Origin: Luzula sylvatica
Taxonomy: Eukaryota; Streptophyta; Magnoliopsida; Poales; Juncaceae
NCBI GenBank assembly: GCA_946800325.1
Contig: OX326961.1
Coordinates: forward strand, 38,190,543-38,254,542
DNA: 64,000 nt
Direction of reading: 5' to 3'
Of this stretch, positions 48,981-59,307 are shown one piece after another. Numbering within the stretch: the stretch's first letter is position 1; every line of letters starts with the position of its first letter. The notes beneath the pieces were generated by a model. It worked only from the letters and a program-made list of their open reading frames with translations, searched no databases and was not told the origin of the DNA. The position numbers were made by a program, and so were the translations under genes.

Positions 48981-51191
48981 CTAATTTGGGAGGAGTCCAT
49001 CTCTAGCCATTCTCTCTAAAGAACTTAACACCAAATCTAAGCTTCCTTCTTTTCCATTCACATCCATTAAAACCCTATTCATCTCTCCATCTAACAAACA
49101 CCCCCTCAACAACTGCTTAATTACCAAATTACCCTCTTCCTCCATCCCTTCATCATGCAAACCTCTAATTAAAGAAATGCTACTGATCGCATTAGCCATA
49201 AAACCCTTTCTTAACATCTCATTGTAAAATTCAAATCCCTTTTTAACGTTGCCACCTCTACAATGCCCGTGAATTAGAATGTTATAAACGGATTCATCAG
49301 GTTTGAAGTTCCTCACGAGCATTTGATCAAACACCTTAACTGCCTCGTCTATCAAACCCTTCATGCAAAATCCTTTTAACAAGGAGACCAAACTTTTGAA
49401 CTCTATATTATCGCAACTCTTCAGTAGTGTGTCGTAATTAACGTTTTCGTGTGACGGTTCATCGTGGTATAGTTTGTATAATATTCGTTTCGCTTCTTTT
49501 GTACGGGCTAATTTATCGAGCCCGTTTATAAGCACGCTATAAGTTACCAAATCTGGTAATAATCCTTTTTTAATCATTTCATTATGGAGATTAATAGCCT
49601 TTTTCATATCGCCTTTTTTGCAATGCCCATCGATTATACTCGTGTAAGTAACTTCATCAGGTTGCAAATTTAATGTGATCATTTCATTGAACACGTTATG
49701 TGCATCGTCTAATCTTTCTGCCTCGCAAAGAGCACGGATTAGAGATGAATACGTGATTTTGTCTGGCAATATACCTTTTTCAATCATTTGTTTTTTCCAT
49801 TCAAAAGCTTTATTCAAATCGCCAATTTTACAATACGAATTTAATATCGTACTGTATGTAATTACGTCTGGTTTAATTCCTTTTATTTCCATTTCGTTTA
49901 TTATTTCTATGGCTTCGTCTATGCGGCCAATTGTGCAGCATCCATTAATAAGAGTGTTATAACATATAATCGAAGGTTTGATTTTCAGTTTTTGCATCTC
50001 TTTCATGGCTAATAATGCGTCGTCTAAAAACCCTAGTTTACAAAAACCATTAATTAATGTTGTGAATGTGATTTCGTTAAGTTTGAGACCTCTCTCATGC
50101 ATTTGTGCCACGAACTCCATTGCTCTGTTTAAATTACCAGCTTTGCACATTGCGTTTATCAGGGAAGTATATGAGAAAACATTTGGTGAAATTCCATTTT
50201 GGGACATTTGCCCGTGTAAGATAAGAGCTCGATGAATATCACCCGTTTTACAAAACCCATTAATAAGGGTGTTGTATGTGACTTCATCAGGGGTTAAGCT
50301 TTCATTCGACATTTCATCGAGCATGTTATGTGCATCCTTGATTCTCCCTTTGTTACACAGCCCATTAATTAACGAATTATACGTAACTAAACTAGGATTA
50401 ATGTTTCTCTCTTTCATATTCTTCAACAGATCGAAAGATTCTGAAATCTTGCCAGATTTACAAAACGATTGAATGATTGTGTTGTATGTAATGACATTGG
50501 GCAAGACCCCGACTTGTTGCATTTCATCGAACAGTTTGAGAGCACGGGTTTGTTCGCCCCGTGAGCAATACCCACGAATTAAAATATTATACGAGTAGAC
50601 ATTCAGAGATACGTTTGATTTGTCCATTTCGTTAAGAAATGAATCGATTTCATCGGTATGAGATTTGGCTTTGCCGTGTTTAAACATGGCATCGAGAATT
50701 GAATTGTAGGCGAGTAAAGAAGGAGCAAAGCCCGCATCTTTAACACGCGAGAGCAAAGAAATTGCACCGGAATGATCATTTAACGACGAATAGGATTTAA
50801 TCAACAGGTCGAATGGGTGATTACAGAACGAGAGGGGAGGATTAAGTTGGGGCAAGAAACTACTTACAGAATTAAAAACCGGCAAAACCGGAAAATTCGA
50901 AGCGAGGTTCTTGGACATAAAAAGAGCTGATGGGAGTTGCCGAAATCGAGATAAAAGTAGAAAAGAGAGTGACTGGAGGTGGAGAGAGGAAGTGAAGAAT
51001 GGTAGATACTTACTTGCCCATCGAAGAAACGGAAGGGCCAATCGACGGTCCGACTGAGTAAGGACTAGAGTCTCAACGGTGGATTCTTCGGTAAGGAGGG
51101 GCAGAAGAGGGCTGAGCGAACGAGAGGTGGTGAGATGGGAGATCGTCACCAATGCAAGGTGGTGGTTGTTCATCGGAGAAGAAAGGGGCAT
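48981..51191 (-). CDS. P-class pentatricopeptide repeat (PPR) protein
   Basis: This intronless frame encodes 736 residues with about 16 PPR repeats from residue 126 to 700. PPR proteins bind RNA in mitochondria or plastids, one repeat per base, and act in organelle RNA processing, stability or translation. Repeats 3-12 (residues 198-547) are ten uninterrupted 35-residue units such as YNTLINGFCKTGD. Repeat 2 is stretched to about 39 residues, and a linker of about 20 residues separates repeats 13 and 14. The 5th and 35th residues of repeats 3-12 are NN, NS, ND, NN, TN, TS, ND, SD, SD and TD. The N terminus is Ser/Thr/Arg-rich like a transit peptide. Architecture and start resemble Arabidopsis EMB2745 (At5g39710), by recall only. 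No E, DYW or SMR domain is present. Confidence 0.93.
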   Translation of the reverse strand: MPLSSPMNNHHLALVTISHLTTSRSLSPLLPLLTEESTVETLVLTQSDRRLALPFLRWASKYLPFFTSSLHLQSLSFLLLSRFRQLPSALFMSKNLASNFPVLPVFNSVSSFLPQLNPPLSFCNHPFDLLIKSYSSLNDHSGAISLLSRVKDAGFAPSLLAYNSILDAMFKHGKAKSHTDEIDSFLNEMDKSNVSLNVYSYNILIRGYCSRGEQTRALKLFDEMQQVGVLPNVITYNTIIQSFCKSGKISESFDLLKNMKERNINPSLVTYNSLINGLCNKGRIKDAHNMLDEMSNESLTPDEVTYNTLINGFCKTGDIHRALILHGQMSQNGISPNVFSYTSLINAMCKAGNLNRAMEFVAQMHERGLKLNEITFTTLINGFCKLGFLDDALLAMKEMQKLKIKPSIICYNTLINGCCTIGRIDEAIEIINEMEIKGIKPDVITYSTILNSYCKIGDLNKAFEWKKQMIEKGILPDKITYSSLIRALCEAERLDDAHNVFNEMITLNLQPDEVTYTSIIDGHCKKGDMKKAINLHNEMIKKGLLPDLVTYSVLINGLDKLARTKEAKRILYKLYHDEPSHENVNYDTLLKSCDNIEFKSLVSLLKGFCMKGLIDEAVKVFDQMLVRNFKPDESVYNILIHGHCRGGNVKKGFEFYNEMLRKGFMANAISSISLIRGLHDEGMEEEGNLVIKQLLRGCLLDGEMNRVLMDVNGKEGSLDLVLSSLERMARDGLLPN

Positions 51192-51369
51192 TTTGGTAAT
51201 TCTGCCGAGGTATGCTTAGTTTTGTATAATTGGGCCGTAAATAGTAATATTGTCATATATATGGGCCTTACAATTATATAAAAAATCCATGAAAAGTTAA
51301 TGTAACTGTGAACTAATATTTAACAACAAAATACATAAATTTGATTATTTACTCTATTTATTTATTATG
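51192..51369 (-). promoter_or_regulatory. 5' flank of the PPR gene
   Basis: Only about 180 bp separate the PPR start from the Helitron-like end at 51370, so the promoter is short or partly transposon-derived. No TATA box stands out. Confidence 0.3.
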
Positions 51370-52650
51370 ACTAGGATAATACTCGCGTTAAGCGACGAAC
51401 ATGTTAAATATGTTGCTCATTGTAATACAAAATAAAAATATTCGTGATAATAATTATAATTTCATCTCAAATTAAAATTATTTAAACTCACTTATGTATG
51501 ACGATCATGTATATGTTTTATAATTATTTTGTATTATGATAAGAAATGACTCGATTTTTTTATCAAACAATAATGCATATATAAGTGACAATCTATAATA
51601 ATATTCGAGACATGACTCGATTTTACGAAAATACATAACAACAAATATTATAACATTGTTGTTTATAATATTTCATGCAATACCAACCATAAAAAATAAT
51701 GAACTATACGACATATATAGTAACACGTCATTTATTATATATTACTAATAAACTTTTATAGATTCGAAATGCAATGAAATTATGAATAATATCAACTTTA
51801 TAGTAAAACAATTTAAAAAATAATATCAAAATTAAATTCAGCAAAAATATAAAACAAATTATTTAGTATCACATGATTTTTATAAATTTACATTTTTACA
51901 AAATTACATTTTTAAAAATTACAATACTATTTGATAGATGTTTATAAGTTTAAGAAGTTATTTACAATTTGATAGATAATCCATTTTTTAATATTAAATT
52001 TGTTTGAACAAAAACACAAATATAATATATTTAACAATATATGAGATTCTTATAGTTATAACTTTTGTAAAACATAAATAATAATATTTCAAGTTTCATT
52101 ATGTAAATATACATTTTTGCATTGTATTTTCTTACGTAATATATTTATAAATTCAAATTGGGGAAAATAGTATGCATGAACTATGGTACTATGAATTTCA
52201 AATAAATAGAAAATTCAAACGAATTTATTTGATGGAATTTTAAAATGAAAGTTCAACAAAAATAGTAATATATGATGTATGTTTTGTAATATTATATATT
52301 AATTTATTAGTATTTACTAATGTAACTTAATGTAAAATGATAAACACTTGAATAGAGTCAAACCCAACGTGAACCTAACGAATAATAATATTCCACGGTA
52401 CTAATGTAAAATGATGTGAGTTTTTAAGAAAACTCAAAGTAGATTGCAAAATAATAAACACATAAATATCTACGAAGAAATTATAATTATCAAAAATTGA
52501 TAATTAATCATACAATGTATTTGGTTTAAATTTTATTACATATTATAATTCGATGGTTAAGATGAACGTGATTATGTGATACAAGAAAATTGTACAAAAT
52601 TGAGTTTAAAATAAAGATGGGGGTAAATCTTGATTCTCGAAGAAAACAAA
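51370..52650 (-). mobile_element. Helitron-like non-autonomous element
   Basis: On the minus strand the end near 51372 reads CGTCGCTTAACGCGAG, then TATTATCCTAGT, a small hairpin (CGC..GCG) followed by CTAGT. The other end starts near 52630 with TCAAGATTTACCCCC. Several internal sentences recur at 31670-32365 (ACGTGAACCTAACGAATAAT) and 21600-22075, so it is a repeat family. There is no coding sequence. The boundaries need comparison with more copies. Confidence 0.45.
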
Positions 52651-53574
52651 TTTGACTAAGCAGATACATCATACAATGTACAGGAATTTAGGAAAAGGAA
52701 TTTAGGAAAGAAGAATATATGGAGAACTAGGTTCTTATAAATATACTGTTTTTTTTTTCTTCTGCTTTTTGTAAAGAAAGAAAAAGAAGATAATGATACG
52801 AATACGATGATGAGATACAAAATTCATGCATGTGATATGAATGTGAGTATTATTCTTCAGTGGACGGTGTATAGACATTGCATTTCGAACCAATTATGGC
52901 ACCTACCTTGTCAAATAAACTCAAATGGCAAAATTCCTTACACACATCAAAACCCTGGATAATTAGAAAAAATGTCATGTAATTGTAAGAGAGAGAGATA
53001 TGAGTATGAGTGTGTGTAATTTTATGATTTAGATTGGTATGTATGAAATTGTTCCTCCATTCTCGTATAATTGTAGAATGAAATCAGTATCGCAGCAATT
53101 CATGACGTTTCTCGAACAATTGATGTGATGAATTGTATTCTCAATGTAGTTTGTTATTTCTTTTATTTTCGTTTTAATATGTGATTTTTAATCTAGAACT
53201 ATTTCTTCATACATCATCATATTAGATTGCATTCCAATTAATATAATACTGATTTAATCATCTTTATGTTAGACAAATTTATCAATGAAAGAAATTTGAA
53301 AAAACAAAAATCTTAACAATCAATAATATTCTCTGGTGAAAACTAACTAATAAGACAAAACTAATGACCTAATCACAGAATATGTGCTCTGCTATATTTC
53401 TCAATCCAACTAATTTTCATGAATATATATAAAAACCAAAAAATGAATAATTTGAGCACGATCACATCCCCATTTCTAATTCAAAAAACCGTTCAAGATT
53501 CTTACAATATCAATATATATTTCACCAAAGAAAATAATGAGCAATGAACAAAAAGATTTACTTCGCCAAAATTA
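52651..53574. other. AT-rich intergenic region
   Basis: No gene or repeat end was recognised. Confidence 0.45.
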
Positions 53575-53671
53575 TAAGTCATAATACAAAAAATTATAAC
53601 CATAGTTTCAATTTTTACGCACACCAAATATAACGAATTAAGTACAAAAAATCTTCTGCATTTAATAAAAA

Positions 53672-53681
<10 letters not shown>

Positions 53682-53733
<52 letters not shown>

Positions 53734-54060
53734 GGAGGCTAAACTACTTAATTAAGTATCAAAGTTTTGGTACTTAATGCTTTTTAATTATTGAAATTTG
53801 CATTGAGATTTGTGTTTTTTTTTATGATGACCATGAAATTTTGTGCACATTATTAAATGCACAAATCTCAATGTAAATCCAATGGTTAAAAAACATTAAG
53901 TACCAAATCTCAATGCAAATTTGCATTGAGATTTGTGTATTTAATGATGTACACAAAATTTCATGATCATGATGAAAAAACACAAATCCCAATGCAAATT
54001 CAATGGTTAAAAAGTATTAAGTACCAAATCTTTGGTACTTAATTAAGTAGGTTAGCCTCC

Positions 54061-54106
<46 letters not shown>
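53682..54106. mobile_element. TA-flanked foldback MITE, rearranged dimer (53731-54064)
   Basis: It runs from GAGGGAGGCTAAACTAC to GGTTAGCCTCCCTCT, with TA microsatellites on both sides (53682-53730 and 54065-54106). At 334 bp it is longer than the 211-bp copy at 29159 because CATTGAGATTTGTG and CACAAATCTCAATG occur twice, joined at AAATCTCAATGCAAATTTGC near 53908. Both this copy and 18021-18285 look like dimers. Confidence 0.8.
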
Positions 54107-54107
<1 letters not shown>

Positions 54108-55406
54108 CCTTCCCAAAGACAGATCTATGGCAAGTGTATTTTTATCGTTATAAATTCAATCTTTTTTTATTTGTCCTTCCAAAAAAATTATGGTATTGTT
54201 TCGATCCGTCTAAGATAGTTTTGCCATAAATGATAGGCTAATCTTATAAAAAAAAAACTGAATTCACATTATACTATGTATATATACATACTGTAATTAT
54301 TTAGAAATGTGGTTCTTGTGAACCGAACATATTCAAACAAATTAAAAAGACAGATTTTTTTTTTCTCTTTTATAATCAAATATTTGAGATGAGAATTGAG
54401 AGGTCACTTCAAATTTGGAAAAGAGTGCAGGTGAGAGAGCTCTGAACATGGGGCTGAACCCGGGATTATTTTAAACCAATGAAAAGATGATCAGTTACGC
54501 GATCTCTATTATAAGTGATGTCACAAACAATCTAAAAAAAAAAAAACTGTGATGATAATTTGGAAAATTTTAATACACACAATTTAATGTCTACAATTCT
54601 AAGAATACCTGAAGCATCATTTATAGCTTACAAAATAAAAAATATCATGCTAATAATCCCTAGAAAACATACATAACGGGCATGCTTGATTTGAGGGATC
54701 TTAGAGTACATGCATATATCAAATACATGTATTTGATATTCATGTATTTGTTAATTCATATGAGTTGTGTCTGATTTGAGGGATTTTTATAACACGTAAA
54801 CCAAAATCATTTGTTTGTTTTTTTAGGGCCTGTTTGGCAAGTTGAATTAGGAGAATGGAGCCGGATCTCAAGATGGAGGAGAAGTAAATTCTGGAATTAC
54901 CTAATTCTTATGTTTGTTTGGTTGTTTGAATACTAAAATGCTACAAAGTATAATTCTTTGTTTGGTTGTTTGTAAAATATGGAATATTATAATTTTAGAT
55001 ATAAGTAACTATAAATATTTGAATAATTATTTCATTTGAATAATTATTTCATTGACTTCATAATTAAATCTAGTTAAAATGTATACAAATCATCTATGTT
55101 ATAACTAAATCTTCGCAACACAATTTAAACATAAGTAATATAATAAAATCTACGCAACACAATTTTAAACATAACTAACATAACAATGTTTGCACGAAAA
55201 AAATACTTCTAATATAAACCTAACCATACAATTTACCCTCCAAAATACGTATCATTACCAAAATAATTACCACCACCAAAATATATATTAATACGAAAAT
55301 ATATAACCCACCAAAATATTATACCATCATAAACTTGTTATCCCCATGGAAAATTATTACCCCCATCTCCTCCCGCTCCATCATAGAGTAAAAATTGATT
55401 AATCAT

Positions 55407-56313
55407 TTACATCATTTCTTCTTTATCAAACGCAATAAAACATGCACCAAGGGTCTCATTTACCAAAAAATGGTGAAGAGCAGATTTGAGTTGCAGTTTC
55501 GTGTACGAATCCGATAATTTTTTGAGTTCTTCCCACATAATTGGAGGAACTTGATGAGACTTGGGTTTGCTTATAGCCTTTACGAGTTCTCCAACATAAT
55601 TCGTCAAATCATCCATAGCTCGTTTCCTTTTTTTCAAAACCGGAGTAATTGGGTTTGACATTGGGGTCCTAGGTTCCTCTCCAATATCGTCTAAATTAAT
55701 TGTGTCTTGTGGATTATCATCATGTGAAACCTCTATGACGGGAGAAGTTGAGCCATCATACGGAACACCAAGCGAGGAGCGTCCCGTCTTAGAACCATTT
55801 CCGTTTGCCATATCATTTCCGCATACTAACTCCATCTCGTCATACCACATGATTGGTTTATTTATCCACTTATCCGCACCCGAATTTTTCTAAATTAAAT
55901 GAATATAGAGATACATGTTATTATAAGTTCTATGAAGTTATTCATCTCGAAATTACAAAGTGCGTGATTATTACCTCAATCAAGGTGTGTGCTTCCTCTT
56001 CGCCCATAACAATTGTTTTGGTTGACTCCTCAAAATGAACACCACTCATATTTTTAAGAGATTGAATTGCTCGCCAATTTTTTTTTAGACTCTTGATATG
56101 GTTATTGATGTGTGCATCGATGTAATTAAGATTAAATTCCTTATTGAGTACCTTACACACGGAATGTGTTATCGTGCTTTTGAAACCTCTATCTCCTTTT
56201 AAATTATTTCTCGCAGCTTCCGCTAAATGCTTCAGAAGGAAACCCGTTGTTCTTGGAGTCCAATGAGCATTTTTCCTTGTATTGCGTTGAGTTGACGTAC
56301 CTTCGGATTCCAT
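55407..56313 (-). CDS. Myb/SANT-like DNA-binding protein (Harbinger ORF1 type)
   Basis: Exon 1 is 56313-55975 and exon 2 is 55889-55407, joined by an 85-bp GT-AG intron without phase shift, giving 273 residues. Residues 18-110 form the Myb/SANT-like fold of Pfam family Myb_DNA-bind_3: HWTPRTTGFLLKHL, GDRGFKSTI, NHIKSLKKNWRAI and GVHFEESTKTIVM. A short KPIMWYDEMELV motif follows, then an acidic region and a basic KKRKR patch, a likely nuclear signal. In PIF/Harbinger transposons such proteins bind the transposase and bring it to the nucleus and DNA; domesticated relatives also exist. The ATG at 56313 was chosen because upstream codons lack homology. No stop or frameshift breaks it, though it lies in a transposon without a transposase, so it may be a host-usable leftover. 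Confidence 0.75.
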
Positions 56314-56646
56314 CTGCACAATATTAGATGAAATTACGGAAAGATTAAAATTTGAAATAATAATTGGCACCAAATAAATATGCTGCTGGTATGGTACGAA
56401 ATAAAAAGCATATGATCAAATAGTTACTGGCACAATTTGGGGTTTAGGTTACTGGCTCCAAATAGGGGTCAAATAAAGAAATATGGTTGAAGTTTAGGTC
56501 ACTGACATATGATAAAATAGTGATCAAATAGAGGCATATGTTTTATATTGGATCAAATAAACACACAATTTATGATGAAATTGGTTAAACACGAAATTAA
56601 TTATTGGCATAATTTGGGAATTAGGGTACTCGCACAATTTAATTAC

Positions 56647-56647
<1 letters not shown>

Positions 56648-56725
<78 letters not shown>
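56648..56725. repeat. (GA)n microsatellite
   Basis: About 38 GA units within the Harbinger-like element, upstream of its gene. Confidence 0.95.
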
Positions 56726-56728
<3 letters not shown>

Positions 56729-57203
56729 AAACAATTTCTTGGACATATCTAAAACAATGAAGGCCAGTTGTTGAAGGGAAAGTCAACAAGCGATTGAGAG
56801 TGAAAGAGAAGAGGAGGCTGAGAGAAAAAGTGAAGAGAGAGGAGAGTTCTTTGGCGCCAATGTAGAGATTCCAGAATTAATCATTCCCTCCATCTTGGCG
56901 CTCGCCGAAATGTTGGAGCCCAAATTTAGGAATTTAGAGATTCTAGAATTACATGATTCTTTCATTTGTAGTCTACCAAACAGAAAATATAGTAAATGCT
57001 CCATTTCATAATGATATTATTGAAATTTATGATTTACATATTAGTTACAAAATGAATAATGCAATTAAATTAATCTATACTTCACCAATACATTCATAAC
57101 TCTGAGTTCATAATACAAAAAATTATAGGTCGTAGTTTCAATTTTTACGCACACCAAATGATAACGAATTAAGTACATAAAATCTTCTGCATTTAATAAA
57201 AAA

Positions 57204-57209
<6 letters not shown>

Positions 57210-57282
<73 letters not shown>
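57210..57282. repeat. (AT)n microsatellite
   Basis: About 36 AT units, corresponding to the TA tracts around the MITE in copy A. Confidence 0.95.
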
Positions 57283-57285
<3 letters not shown>

Positions 57286-57885
57286 AATAACCATATGTGC
57301 TCTTGAAAAAAAAAACATTAAGTACTATTGGTGCAAATTCATATGTACCCTTTCACATAGACAGATCTATGGCAAGTCTATTTTTATCGTTATAAATTCA
57401 AATTTTTTTATATGTTCTCTCGAAAAAAAATTATAATATTGTTTCGATCCGTGTAAGATCGTTTTGCCATAAATGATAGGCTAATCTTATAAAAAAAAGA
57501 CTGGATTCACATTATACTATGTATATATACATATTGTAATTATTTAGAAATGTGGTTCTGTTGGTTCAAATTTCCTAGGGTTTGATTATCTCAAAATAAT
57601 GTCGATACTACTAATCAAGTTGCGTAAGTGACAATTATAGAGATAAAAGACGAAGCCCGCAAAAAGATCAAAAGATGAAGCAAGACGCACAAGGACGATC
57701 AAAGGAAATAAAGAATCAAGATGTCGAAGATTAAAGTGAAGATTCCGCAAGTTGGGATATCAAATAATCACCTCAAATATCCAATATGTATCCCTAAACT
57801 TGTCTTTGGAATTATTAAACTCAAGAAAAATAAGTTGGAAATGTTCAAAACAAATAAAACAAAGTAAAAACTGCCTTGAATCATG

Positions 57886-58322
57886 GTGCGTCATGACGCA
57901 CAACAATAACCGTCATGACGCACCTAAAGGCATACTTAGTTTTATCTTAGAGTGCGTCATGACGCACAATAAGCACCGTCATGACGTACCTATGAGAAAT
58001 TGTGTCTTGAGTTGTGTAGCGTCATGACGCACCAATCCAAGCGTCATGACGCTATAGCAGCTCTTGAGAGAAACATTGTACAGTCCGTCATGACGCACAG
58101 ACCATGCGTCATGACGGACCAAGTGAGTAAAAATCACAGGATGGGGTTCGTTACAACGAACCATTCAAGGGTTAGAACGAACCCTAAAATACACATGCTA
58201 CCGTCACGACGCACGTTCTTGTGCGTCATGACGCAACACAAGAGTTTTGAATTTACACTAGCTTAACGGCTAGTTCCACAGTCTGTGCGTCATGACGCAC
58301 CCTTCCTTGCGTCATGACGCAC
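57886..58322. repeat. array of paired GCGTCATGACGC palindromes
   Basis: Palindrome centres lie at about 57893.5/57915.5, 57959.5/57981.5, 58024.5/58046.5, 58090.5/58111.5, 58206.5/58228.5 and 58292.5/58314.5. Within-pair spacing is 21-22 bp; the first four pairs repeat every 65-66 bp. The longest form is GTGCGTCATGACGCAC. Between the fourth and fifth pairs is a doublet of another palindrome at 58145-58184. Each unit is two inverted TGACG half-sites, the core bound by TGA-type bZIP factors. The array ends about 40 bp upstream of the TATA box. Confidence 0.9.
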
Positions 58323-58360
58323 TGCACAGAAAACTGAGATTATGAGAGGACTATGTGTTC

Positions 58361-58369
58361 TATAAATAG
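58361..58369 (+). promoter_or_regulatory. LTR TATA box
   Basis: TATAAATAG, about 40 bp downstream of the last palindrome, is followed by a CT-rich transcribed-looking stretch (TTTCTCTCTCCAACTC). Confidence 0.7.
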
Positions 58370-59003
58370 TTCCCCTCTTTAGTTTCTCTCTCCAACTCTT
58401 CCACAAATTAAAAGACCAAACTAAAAGAGAGAAACTAAGCCAAAATCTTGAGCTCATATTTCCAAACCATATTAGGGATTATTAGATCCACTTTCGAATC
58501 CACTACTCAATGATTCCCAACTTGCGTGACCGATCACGACTAGTTCGTTAGTAGTAAATTGCAATAGGCTAGTTACTAATTGTAATGCCCGCCATTAATC
58601 GATAAATTCGTGTAAATCGATCTAGGCAAACCTTGTAATTGTTTGAGTTGGGTATTCAATCGAAAGCCGAAAAGGCGCAAGGCAATCCCGTAGACGTAGG
58701 TACTTGCAATCAATCGGGTCGGTCGATTGAGCAAGTAGCCGGTGAGTTAAAGCTACAAAACAACCACCTACCGAACTCCGTAAACAAATATCGCGTGTTA
58801 TTTGTTTCGGTATTGTATTTCTTTCTCTAATTTATTTACGCTTCCGCACCAAATAGTAATTGGGTTCCACTACCGCGAAAAATTGGACCTTAGGACTTCC
58901 TATTCACCCCCCCCCCTCTAGGTCTAAATTAAACAACAGGTTCTTGTAAATCTTATTTAGTTCCACATGTAAACTTGAAGGTAACTCCAACTCTTTATAA
59001 TAA

Positions 59004-59307
59004 AGAGGCCATTTACTGCCCCCCCCCCCCCCCCCCACTATTCACGATATGGGGGGGCTAATTCAAATCTCCAAAATTTGTACCCACTGAATTGTATTAA
59101 CCGTTAATTGAAATTATTAATTATGTTGACGACTAATACAATTTTATTACGTGTTAATTACATTTGAATTAACCGTTAATTCAAAGCACAATTAACCGTC
59201 AATTGAAATGGAAGGTACGATTTGGAGATGGGTATTAATACCATACCCACTATTCACCATATCGTGAATAGTGGGGGGAATCTCAGTGGCACGATATAAT
59301 TTCCCTA
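59004..59307. mobile_element. MITE of the TAGGGAAATTATA/GCCCCC family
   Basis: The left arm AGAGGCCATTTACTGCCCCC, CACTATTCACGATATGG pairs with the right arm CCATATCGTGAATAGTGGGG, GGCACGATATAATTTCCC. Inner arms also pair. Copy A lacks it (CTCTTTTATAATCAAAT), so it inserted after the duplication with a TAA-like target duplication. Relative of 46976-47240. Confidence 0.75.

Larger units (their letters stand above)
54826..57015 (-). mobile_element. PIF/Harbinger-like element carrying only the Myb/SANT ORF
   Basis: The left end reads TTA, then GGGCCTGTTTGGCAAG at 54826, a Harbinger-style terminus. Near the right end CTACCAAACAG (56973-56983) is the inverted partner of CTGTTTGG, and a TTA lies at about 57016-57020 just before host sequence resumes. 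Copy B of the tandem duplication is the uninterrupted site (GTTTGTTTTTTGG, then TTGAAATTCATG). The interior encodes a Myb/SANT-like protein as in Harbinger ORF1, but no DDE transposase. The terminal 30 bp on the right do not match the left end well. Confidence 0.6.
53575..57090. repeat. tandem duplication, copy A (interrupted by a Harbinger-like element)
   Basis: Copy A begins TCATAATACAAAAAATTATA at about 53580 and runs to 54825, is interrupted by the Harbinger-like element, and resumes at about 57020 with TTGAAATTTATGATTTACAT. The same order of sentences forms copy B at 57112-59810: TTTTTACGCACACC, GACAGATCTATGGCAAG, TTTGCCATAAATGATAGGC, GAGAGAGCTCTGAACATGGG and ATGTATTTGATATTCATG. Copy A ends where copy B starts, so they are direct tandem copies. 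Confidence 0.8.
57559..58938 (+). mobile_element. solo LTR (1380 bp) with GGTTC target-site duplication
   Basis: It begins TGTTGGTTCAAATTTCC and ends AAATTAAACAACA, with GGTTC on both sides at 57554-57558 and 58939-58943. Copy A of the tandem duplication has the empty site (GTGGTTCTTGTGAACC). A TATA box (TATAAATAG) lies at 58361-58369, so 57559 to about 58390 is U3. The array of GCGTCATGACGC palindromes occupies 57886-58322 in U3. The rest, including the GTGCGGAAGC-type block near 58840 on the other strand, is shared with the LTR at 63375-64000. No internal region remains. Confidence 0.9.

Noticed and set aside
57752..58266. Overlapping open frames encoding VMTH-rich peptides
   Set aside because: They are translations of the GCGTCATGACGC array in several frames and have no protein features.
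57886..58322. CRISPR-like array (short palindromic repeats with regular spacers)
   Set aside because: The genome is a plant nuclear one, the repeats are only 12-16 bp, the spacing alternates 22 and about 44 bp, and the array lies in an LTR with target duplications; no cas genes exist.
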